Below, piece by piece: positions 7,038-12,161 of a DNA stretch of 12,161 nt. The stretch's first letter is position 1; each line of letters begins with the position of its first letter. The position numbers and the translations under genes were made by a program. The notes beneath the pieces were generated by a model, which was not told the origin of the DNA, searched no databases, and was given only the letters and a program-made list of their open reading frames with translations. Location: the NCBI GenBank assembly GCA_018383375.1, contig JAHAWW010000257.1, positions 1 to 12,161 on the forward strand, read 5' to 3'. The stretch comes from Prevotellamassilia sp. (lineage in GTDB: Bacteria; Bacteroidota; Bacteroidia; Bacteroidales; Bacteroidaceae).

Positions 7038-7604
7038 TTATTTAGCTTCGGTGGTTGAAGGTTTCTCGGCGGGAGCAGCGGCCGGTTGAGCGGCGGGAGC
7101 AGTTACGGCCGCAGCAGGTGCCGGTTTGCGCACCACCTTTTTCTCTTCACATTTGCTGCCGGGCTGGTTGAGCACCTTGATGAGTTTTGAGCGGTCGAAG
7201 ACAGCGTTTTCAAAACTTTGGTCGAAGGCGATGGCGCCATGCGGACAGGCACGGGTGCAAAGCTGGCAGAACATGCACGAACCGAGATTGTATTCGTATT
7301 TGGCCAGACGTTTTTTCTTCTTGCCTTCGGCGTCTTCATAGGTCTCTGAGGTGACCGTGATAGTGCCGTTGGGGCAGGCCATTTGGCAGAGTCCGCAACC
7401 GATGCACTTGTGCTCGTTTTGCTCATTGTGGGGCATGACGAGCGAGCCACGGAAGCGGTCGAACATCTCGAGCGTCTTGCGGTTTTCAGGATATTGTTCG
7501 GTGATTTTCTTGGTGAAAAGCTCGCGCATGGTTGTCTTCAGACCCACGCAGAGTGTCTTCACGCCGCCAAACAGTCCTTTGATATAATTGTCTTGATTAT
7601 TCAT
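7038..7604 (-). CDS. nuoI: NADH-quinone oxidoreductase subunit I (8Fe ferredoxin-like)
   Basis: NuoI carries clusters N6a and N6b, which pass electrons to N2 in NuoB. The product has 188 residues. Two [4Fe-4S] motifs are intact: C67-C70-C73-C77 (CIGCGLCQMACP) and C110-C113-C116-C120 (CMFCQLCTRACP). The N-terminal 40 residues match the amphipathic anchor that lies along the membrane next to NuoH. A low-complexity tail rich in Ala, Pro and Lys follows from about residue 151 (KKVVRKPAPAAAVTAPAAQP) and is not part of the usual fold; the NuoCD N-terminus looks similar. With NuoE, F and G absent, NuoI would be the subunit nearest to an outside electron donor. The gene starts 33 bases after nuoH. 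Confidence 0.97.
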   Translation of the reverse strand: MNNQDNYIKGLFGGVKTLCVGLKTTMRELFTKKITEQYPENRKTLEMFDRFRGSLVMPHNEQNEHKCIGCGLCQMACPNGTITVTSETYEDAEGKKKKRLAKYEYNLGSCMFCQLCTRACPHGAIAFDQSFENAVFDRSKLIKVLNQPGSKCEEKKVVRKPAPAAAVTAPAAQPAAAPAEKPSTTEAK

Positions 7605-7637
7605 AATGCTGAAAAGTAAATCTTCGTTTGTGCGTTG

Positions 7638-8723
7638 TTAGAAATGCCAGCCCATTGAGACCACGAGGGCCATGAGCACGAGGTTAACCATGCTGATGGG
7701 CACGAGATATTTCCATTCGAGCGACAAAATCTGGTCAATTCGCAGACGCGGGAAGGTCCAGCGGAGCCACATGAGCAGGAACACCACAAAGAAGGTCTTG
7801 CCCAAGAACCACACGAAGCCGGGCACGGCATCCATCACGCCGTTGAAGCCCTCAAGACCGGCGATGTGCAACGGTGCCCAACCGCCCAAGAAGATGGTCG
7901 AGGCCATACCGGCACAGATGAAGAGGTTGAGGTATTCGGCCAGATAGTAGTAGCCAAAGTGCATACCGGAGTATTCGGTGTGGTAACCGGCGGTCAATTC
8001 GCTCTCGCTCTCGGGCAAGTCAAACGGGCCACGGTTACACTCGGCGTTGCCGGCAACAAGGTAGATGATGAAGGCCAGCACGGCGGGCAAATGGCCGCGG
8101 AAAATGTTCCAGCCGTTGACGGCCTGGTCGGCACAGATTTCAGAGAACTGCATCGTGCCGGTGAGACAAATCATTGTGAGCATGGTCATGCCAATGGAGA
8201 GCTCGTAACTGATGATTTGCGCACCGCTACGCATGGCGCCGATGAGCGAATATTTGTTGTTACTACTCCAACCGGCCAGCAAAATGCCGACCACACCAAT
8301 GCTCGAGATGGCCAGGAAGAAGAACACGCCGACATTAAAGTCGAGGATGTGTGCTCCTGCATTCCAGGGCAGACAAGCGAAGGTAACCATAGAAGCGGTC
8401 ACCACGAGGAAGGGGGCCAGATTGTGGAGAAACAGGTCGGTCTGACGCAGGTTGATGATTTCCTTGGTCAGCATCTTGAACACGTCGCTGAACACTTGGA
8501 GCGTGCCCCAGGGGCCTACACGCATCGGGCCAAGACGGCACTGGAAAGCGGCACAGACTTTGCGCTCCATATAAATCAGGACGATGGCAAACACGGCATA
8601 AATCGTGATGATGGCCAGGGCCACGAGGATGCTCTCAGTGAGGATGGCGCCCCACTCGGGCAGTCCGAGCGTACCGGTCAGCAGGTTGTGAAGCCATGTT
8701 GTGACGATATCAAAATTAAACAT
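7638..8723 (-). CDS. nuoH: NADH-quinone oxidoreductase subunit H
   Basis: NuoH sits in the membrane at the heel of complex I. Together with NuoB and NuoD it forms the quinone-binding chamber and the start of the proton path. The product has 361 residues; the family usually has 320-360. Signature segments are present: ERKVCAAFQCRLGPMRVGPWG begins at residue 53, GWSSNNKYSLIGAMRSGAQI at 151, and NRGPFDLPESESELTAGYHT at 230, which carries the acidic loop (E238, E240, E242) followed by EYSGMHF. Eight or so membrane helices are evident. The gene starts 45 bases after the nuoCD stop, directly where nuoE, nuoF and nuoG stand in E. coli. Confidence 0.97.
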   Translation of the reverse strand: MFNFDIVTTWLHNLLTGTLGLPEWGAILTESILVALAIITIYAVFAIVLIYMERKVCAAFQCRLGPMRVGPWGTLQVFSDVFKMLTKEIINLRQTDLFLHNLAPFLVVTASMVTFACLPWNAGAHILDFNVGVFFFLAISSIGVVGILLAGWSSNNKYSLIGAMRSGAQIISYELSIGMTMLTMICLTGTMQFSEICADQAVNGWNIFRGHLPAVLAFIIYLVAGNAECNRGPFDLPESESELTAGYHTEYSGMHFGYYYLAEYLNLFICAGMASTIFLGGWAPLHIAGLEGFNGVMDAVPGFVWFLGKTFFVVFLLMWLRWTFPRLRIDQILSLEWKYLVPISMVNLVLMALVVSMGWHF

Positions 8724-8768
8724 ATCTATATATTATATGTGTGGGTGATTTACAAAAACGCAATGGGG

Positions 8769-10475
8769 TTATCGGTCAATGTCGGGCACGACGTAGTCTA
8801 CCGTTCCGCCAATGGTGATGAGGTCGGCAATCATATTGTCTCTGCAAGCCGTGTCCATGACGGCCACGAGGGGCAGACCCGTAGAGCGATAGTGCAGACG
8901 ATAGGGGCTCTTGTCGCCTTTGCTCTCAAGCAGCACGCCAAACTCGCCACGGCTACCCTCGACGGCACTGTAATAGAGGCCTTCGGGCACCTTGATGATG
9001 GGCTTCATCTTTTCCTGGAAGTTGCCTTCGGGGATGTTGTCGATGAGTTGCTCTATGATGTTGAGGCTTTCGAGTATTTCGTCGAGACGTATCATATAGC
9101 GGGCAAAGCTGTCGCCTTCGCTGCGCACCACCTCGTTGAATTGTACGCGGTCGTAGGCGGCATAGGGACGAAGCTTGCGCACGTCGTTGTGCCAGCCTGC
9201 GGCACGACCCGTACCACCGGTGCAACCAAACGAGATGCACTGCTCTTTGGTGAGCACACCCACACCTTTGGCACGGTTTTGGAAGATGACGTTGCCGGTG
9301 AAGATGTCGTGATATTCCTTGATGTTCTTACGCATGTAGGGGATGAATGCCTTCACGCGCTTTTGGAAATTGGGATGGATGTCGGCCATCACACCGCCAA
9401 TGGTGTTGTAGTTGAGGATGAGGCGGCCGCCACAGGTTTCTTCAAAGATGTCAAGGATTTGCTCACGGTCGCGGAAGCCGTAGAGGAAGGCCGTGGTGGC
9501 ACCAAGGTCCTGGCAGAGGCAAGAGAAGAAGAGGATGTGCGAGTCGATACGCTGGAGCTCGTCCATAATGGTGCGAATGACTTTGACACGGTCGCTCACC
9601 TCCACGCCCATGGCTTGCTCAATACACATGCAGAGCGCATGGCGGTTTTGCATGGCACCGAGATAGTCGAGGCGGTCGGTCAAGGCGAGGGTCTGAGGAT
9701 AGGTCATCTTCTCGCTGATTTTTTCCACGCCGCGGTGGATATAACCCAGCACGGGGTCTATCTTTTTAATCTTTTCGCCCTCGAGGCTCACACGGAAGTG
9801 GAGCACACCGTGTGTTGAGGGGTGTTGCGGACCAATATTGACGACGTATTCGTCTTCTTCAAACAGGCGGCGCTGTGATTTGGTGACTGTGCCGTCGCTC
9901 TGGAGCGTATAGGTTTCGGTGAAGTCGGAGAGCGGCTCCGGCGTCATGCGAAGCGGGTTGTTTTTCTCGGTCTCGTCGTCTTTGCGCATGGGATAGCCCA
10001 CCCAGTCTTCGCGCATGAAGATGCGACGCATATCGGGGTGTCCGGTGAAACGGATGCCAAAGAAGTCGTAGACTTCGCGCTCGTAGATGTTGGCGATGTC
10101 CCAAAGGTCGGCCACTGAGGGCAGATAGGGATTTTCGCGGTCGGTTGTGAGGGTTTTGAGGTTCACACGGCGGCTTGGGTCGGCCGTAGAGGCGAGCTGA
10201 TAGACCACGCCGAGGCCGTCGGCCTCCCAGTCAAAACCGGTGAGATTTTCGAGGAAATCATAGCCCTCTTTGTTTTTCAAGGTCTCCATGCGCTCACGCA
10301 GGGCCTCGGGGGCCACACACTCGGGCTCAATCTGGTTTTTAGCAGGCTGAGCGGGTGCAGCGGCTGCGGGGCGTGCAGCGGCAGGAGCAGCGGCGGGTGC
10401 CGCTTTGGGCTGTGCGGCTTGAGGCTGTGCGGCAGCCTGTGCTTCGCCTTTCTTTTCCATATTCATATCGTTCAT
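8769..10475 (-). CDS. nuoCD: Fused NADH-quinone oxidoreductase subunit C/D
   Basis: A single 568-residue chain joins NuoC (30-kDa) and NuoD (49-kDa), subunits of the peripheral arm; NuoD forms the floor of the quinone site. The NuoC domain lies at about 47-190, with YEREVYDFFGIRFTGHPDMR at 131-150. NuoD begins near 207 with YVVNIGPQHPSTHGV (210-224), followed by YIHRGVEK, TDRLDYLGAMQNRHAL and ILNYNTIGGVM, and ends GTVDYVVPDIDR. Residues 12-46 are a low-complexity Ala/Pro/Gln extension absent from E. coli NuoCD. The start overlaps the nuoB stop by 4 bp (ATGA), and AGGAGG lies at 10483-10488, seven bases upstream, which supports this ATG over those at codons 4 and 6. The NuoC-NuoD fusion itself is known from many bacteria. 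Confidence 0.97.
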   Translation of the reverse strand: MNDMNMEKKGEAQAAAQPQAAQPKAAPAAAPAAARPAAAAPAQPAKNQIEPECVAPEALRERMETLKNKEGYDFLENLTGFDWEADGLGVVYQLASTADPSRRVNLKTLTTDRENPYLPSVADLWDIANIYEREVYDFFGIRFTGHPDMRRIFMREDWVGYPMRKDDETEKNNPLRMTPEPLSDFTETYTLQSDGTVTKSQRRLFEEDEYVVNIGPQHPSTHGVLHFRVSLEGEKIKKIDPVLGYIHRGVEKISEKMTYPQTLALTDRLDYLGAMQNRHALCMCIEQAMGVEVSDRVKVIRTIMDELQRIDSHILFFSCLCQDLGATTAFLYGFRDREQILDIFEETCGGRLILNYNTIGGVMADIHPNFQKRVKAFIPYMRKNIKEYHDIFTGNVIFQNRAKGVGVLTKEQCISFGCTGGTGRAAGWHNDVRKLRPYAAYDRVQFNEVVRSEGDSFARYMIRLDEILESLNIIEQLIDNIPEGNFQEKMKPIIKVPEGLYYSAVEGSRGEFGVLLESKGDKSPYRLHYRSTGLPLVAVMDTACRDNMIADLITIGGTVDYVVPDIDR

Positions 10476-11110
10476 GCCTGTTCCTCCTCGTTATAGATTT
10501 CTTCGGCTTTTTCAGCCATTGTGTCGCGATAGGGATCTTTTTCTTTGCGGTTGGTGGTGCCGAAGAAGTTCTCGACCTTCACTTTGCGCTGCAACTGCAT
10601 CATGCCGTAGAGGAACGACTCCGGACGCGGGGGGCATCCGGGCACATAGACGTCTACGGGAATGATGTTGTCCACGCCGTTGACCACATGGTACGACTTG
10701 GTGAACGGACCGCCTGAAACGGCACAACCGCCCACGGCCACGACATATTTCGGGTCGGCCATTTGGTCGTAGAGTCGGCGAAGCACCGGGGCCATTTTGG
10801 TGGTGATGGTGCCCGACACGAGAATGACGTCGGCCTGTCGGGGACTGTTTCGCGTCACCTCGAAACCGAAGCGGGCGATGTCGTAACGGGCTGCACAAAC
10901 GGCCATAAACTCAATGCCGCAACAGCTTGTGGCGAAGGTGAGCGGCCAGAGGGAGTTGGAACGTCCCCAGTCTATGAGTTCATCGAGTTTACGCACGATG
11001 ACATTGGTGCCCTTGGCGTTGAGTTCGGCCACGAGACGCTCAAACGTTTCGTTGTCTTTAAACTCTTCGTAGGGTATAGACTTGATTTTGGGTCTTTTGT
11101 TTATTGCCAT
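10472..11110 (-). CDS. nuoB: NADH-quinone oxidoreductase subunit B
   Basis: NuoB holds cluster N2, the last iron-sulfur centre before quinone. The 212-residue product carries the ligands Cys63 and Cys64 (ATSCCGIEFMA), Cys129 (VGGCAVSGGPF) and Cys159 (VPGCPPRPESF). The frame is open further upstream, but that stretch overlaps nuoA in another frame and does not resemble NuoB. I chose ATG at 11110 because it gives the normal length and has AGGAG seven bases upstream (11118-11122). The start overlaps the end of nuoA by 10 bp, and the stop overlaps the nuoCD start by 4 bp, so the three genes are probably translationally coupled. The last 30 residues are charged (EKAEEIYNEEEQA). Confidence 0.97.
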   Translation of the reverse strand: MAINKRPKIKSIPYEEFKDNETFERLVAELNAKGTNVIVRKLDELIDWGRSNSLWPLTFATSCCGIEFMAVCAARYDIARFGFEVTRNSPRQADVILVSGTITTKMAPVLRRLYDQMADPKYVVAVGGCAVSGGPFTKSYHVVNGVDNIIPVDVYVPGCPPRPESFLYGMMQLQRKVKVENFFGTTNRKEKDPYRDTMAEKAEEIYNEEEQA

Positions 11111-11451
11111 TTCAGCGCTCCTTTCCTCCAGGCATAGGCCAAGCCCAGAACTAAGATAAACAAGAAGAAGAGCACGCTGACCAGTCCGGCGGGTCCGAGT
11201 GAGCGCATCACGACGGCCCAGGGGAAGAGGAACATCGTTTCCACGTCGAACATCAGGAAGAGAATGGCGAAGAGATAGTAGCCCACACGGAATTGCATCC
11301 ATGAGCGTCCGCGCGTGGGGATACCACACTCATAAGCCTCCTCTTTTTGCTCGTTGAAGCTGCGCGGTGCAATCAGTTTGGCCAGAATGGTGACCACGGC
11401 AACAAACGAGACACCTGTCAGCAATGCAGTGACGAACAGGGTAAAGTTCAT
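11101..11451 (-). CDS. nuoA: NADH-quinone oxidoreductase subunit A
   Basis: NuoA is a three-helix membrane subunit next to NuoH. Its first loop lines the entry region near the quinone site. The product has 116 residues, normal for the family. The conserved loop YECGIPTRGRSWMQFRVGYY starts at residue 40, and TM2 carries FDVETMFLFPWA (68-79) with its conserved acidic pair. It is the first gene of the operon. No Shine-Dalgarno sequence is visible before the ATG; the upstream bases are A-rich on the coding strand, as is common for Bacteroidota starts. It overlaps nuoB by 10 bp. Confidence 0.97.
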   Translation of the reverse strand: MNFTLFVTALLTGVSFVAVVTILAKLIAPRSFNEQKEEAYECGIPTRGRSWMQFRVGYYLFAILFLMFDVETMFLFPWAVVMRSLGPAGLVSVLFFLFILVLGLAYAWRKGALKWQ

Positions 11452-11540
11452 AGCTCTAAAGTGTTGTTTTTAATTTGGTTAATAGTTTCAATTTAAAGCG
11501 GTGTGTGAAGGTGGTGTGAAGCGGAGCGACGTGTGTCTCT

Positions 11541-11589
11541 TATAAAAAGACAATCCGCCGTGTGGGATTAAGGGCATCCCCGCGGCGGA
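11541..11589 (-). terminator. Terminator-like hairpin in the nuo leader (possible attenuator)
   Basis: TCCGCCG (11554-11560) and CGGCGGA (11583-11589) form a 7-bp GC stem that encloses a second stem, GGGAT/ATCCC (11564-11568 with 11576-11580). On the minus strand a U-rich tract TTGTCTTTTTAT follows (11553-11542). It lies about 90 bases upstream of nuoA and downstream of the likely nuo promoter. It could be a conditional terminator, or the terminator of an unseen upstream transcript. Confidence 0.5.
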
Positions 11590-11735
11590 CACGAAAAACG
11601 GGCAGAGCGAACCATTCGCTTTGCCTTACACATCAAATGTTTGGCGGCTACCTGTGGCGACCGACCAACAAGATATGAAATGCCCTTTTTCACACCGTTT
11701 GTGTTTTCAGACGTCTCTTTTCGCCCCGCAACCAT
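11568..11735 (-). CDS. Possible 55-residue upstream ORF (leader peptide) of nuo
   Basis: ATG at 11735 opens a 55-codon frame that begins MVAGRKETSENTNGVKKGIS and ends CPPRGCP at a TAA at 11570-11568. AAGG lies six bases before the ATG. The frame starts about 40 bases after the predicted transcription start. It runs through the hairpin at 11601-11625, and its stop codon falls in the inner loop of the next hairpin (11554-11589). That placement would let a translating ribosome alter both hairpins. I recognise no family; the peptide is basic with three cysteines and no membrane segment. An open frame of this length can occur by chance, so this is tentative. Confidence 0.25.
   Translation of the reverse strand: MVAGRKETSENTNGVKKGISYLVGRSPQVAAKHLMCKAKRMVRSARFSCPPRGCP
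11594..11625 (-). terminator. Second terminator-like hairpin in the nuo leader
   Basis: GGCA/TGCC and AGCGAA/TTCGCT (11601-11625) form a 10-bp stem with one internal mismatch and a 3-base loop. On the minus strand it is followed by CGTTTTTC, with five T at 11594-11598. On the plus strand the mismatch becomes a G-U pair, giving an unbroken 11-bp stem, but no T-run follows there. Confidence 0.4.
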
Positions 11736-11782
11736 ATAGGCCTTCGGCTGCGGCTTGAACCGAGGTGGGTCTTTATTGTCTG

Positions 11783-11790
11783 CAAAGGTA
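11783..11790 (-). promoter_or_regulatory. Candidate -7 promoter box for the nuo operon
   Basis: The minus strand reads TACCTTTG followed by CA, an exact TAnnTTTG match. Upstream is T-rich (TTTTTT at 11804-11809), but no good TTTG -33 element is found at 19-21 bases. It is the best minus-strand match between nuoA and 12000. It implies a 5' leader of about 320 bases. Confidence 0.4.
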
Positions 11791-11910
11791 TAAAAAAGGA
11801 CTTAAAAAATGTAAGTAGACATTGCAAAAAGAGTGGGTGAATGTGCAGTTTTTTCGTCATAAAGGCGCACTTTCGGGCCTAACCCATGCAAAGCGGGCCT
11901 ATTTTTGTCT

Positions 11911-11941
11911 TTTGCTTTGTGCGTCAAAGGGGGTATTTTTG
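11911..11941 (+). promoter_or_regulatory. Candidate plus-strand promoter facing away from nuo
   Basis: TTTG (11911-11914), a 19-base spacer and TATTTTTG (11934-11941) match the full Bacteroidota promoter pattern TTTG-N19-21-TAnnTTTG. A second TATTTTTG lies at 11900-11907 without a good -33 partner. Transcription would start near 11948 and meet the hairpin at 11961 within a few bases. Confidence 0.35.
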
Positions 11942-11960
11942 AGGTAGAACAGAAGAGGAG

Positions 11961-11983
11961 GCGGCCATTGGGCCGCTTTTTTT
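11961..11983 (+). terminator. Plus-strand intrinsic terminator or attenuator
   Basis: GCGGCC (11961-11966) and GGCCGC (11971-11976) form a perfect 6-bp GC stem with a 4-base loop, followed directly by seven T (11977-11983). No plus-strand gene ends before it. It may end a small RNA, act as an attenuator in the leader of a gene beyond the right edge, or be a leftover. Confidence 0.55.
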
Positions 11984-12161
11984 GTTGGGCGGCTCGTCAC
12001 GGGGTTAAGGGCTGATTTTACGGACCTTATGACAAGCAGAACTGTCATTATCGCCGTGGCCTTCAAACCTAAATCCGGCATCAGGAGGGCTTAATGGCGT
12101 CTTTTCTCCGCCACGCACGCGTTTTTTCAACGCTCACAAGAATTTCTGAAAAAAACTTGAC

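Larger units (their letters stand above)
11452..12161. other. Non-coding region upstream of nuoA
   Basis: These 710 bases hold no convincing conventional gene. Positions 11452-11790 look like the nuo 5' leader, with a possible short ORF and terminator-like hairpins. An 11-base-period direct repeat of GTGTGAAG lies at 11503-11510 and 11514-11521, close to nuoA. Positions 11900-11983 hold the plus-strand promoter and terminator candidates. From 11984 to the end I see a TAGGTTTG box on the minus strand (12071-12064), small palindromes and T-rich DNA, but no clear gene start. I found no tRNA-like fold. Confidence 0.6.

Noticed and set aside
8724..8768. AT-rich palindromic stretch (CATAT...ATATG) between nuoCD and nuoH as an internal promoter
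   Set aside because: It has no TAnnTTTG box and the low-complexity AT content explains the symmetry.
7866..9818. A 650-codon open frame on the plus strand opposite nuoH and nuoCD
   Set aside because: It is antisense to two clear nuo genes and has no recognisable domain. It arises because TTA, CTA and TCA codons are rare in the nuo genes. Other long plus-strand frames (for example 1364-1993, 2678-3301 and 4211-4735) have the same cause.
11111..11329. A 73-codon N-terminal extension of NuoB
   Set aside because: The stretch lies within nuoA in another frame, does not resemble NuoB, and a well-placed ribosome binding site supports the start at 11110.
11899..12081. A 60-codon minus-strand frame upstream of nuo
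   Set aside because: It runs over the plus-strand terminator hairpin, resembles no family, and has no clear translation signal.
12094..12161. A plus-strand ATG with AGGAGG five bases upstream, open to the window end
   Set aside because: Only 22 codons are visible (starting MASFLRHARVFSTLTR), with no recognisable motif. It could be the start of a gene beyond the edge, but the A/T-rich end also looks like promoter DNA, so I did not call it.

Overview
The window is chromosomal DNA of a member of the Bacteroidota, most likely Prevotella-like or a close relative. Three things point there. The respiratory complex I operon has the order nuoA-B-CD-H-I-J-K-L-M-N, with nuoC fused to nuoD and no nuoE, nuoF or nuoG. 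A NusG-paralogue of the UpxY type lies downstream. The likely promoters have the Bacteroidota -7 box TAnnTTTG. The genus is an inference from gene order and protein style; no search was run.

Layout, left to right. Positions 1-451 (minus) hold the 5' part of a upxY-type antiterminator gene, cut by the window edge. Positions 452-973 are non-coding. They contain a promoter box, a hairpin at the predicted 5' end of the upxY transcript, short tandem repeats, a cluster of small palindromes, and a strong intrinsic terminator for the nuo operon. Positions 974-11451 (minus) are ten nuo genes that read from right to left. Spacing is tight (10 bp and 4 bp overlaps at nuoA/nuoB and nuoB/nuoCD), except for two wider gaps (nuoI-nuoJ and nuoK-nuoL) that each hold a stable-looking hairpin. 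Positions 11452-12161 hold no convincing conventional gene. They look like a long nuo leader with a possible 55-codon upstream ORF and terminator-like hairpins, plus a plus-strand promoter/terminator pair.

How the genes work together. NuoB, NuoCD and NuoI form the quinone-reducing peripheral arm with cluster N2 and two further [4Fe-4S] clusters. NuoA, H, J, K, L, M and N form the proton-pumping membrane arm. The NADH-oxidising module (NuoEFG) is absent, so this is an 11-subunit-type complex whose electron donor is not shown by the sequence.

Points most worth a second look: NuoM has Leu230 where the E. coli TM7 pump lysine (K234) belongs; NuoN has a cysteine cluster in its first loops; NuoCD and NuoI carry Ala/Pro-rich tails; and the nuo leader looks like a translation-coupled attenuator. 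No mobile element, CRISPR array, tRNA or rRNA was seen. Nothing here is clearly a wholly new system.
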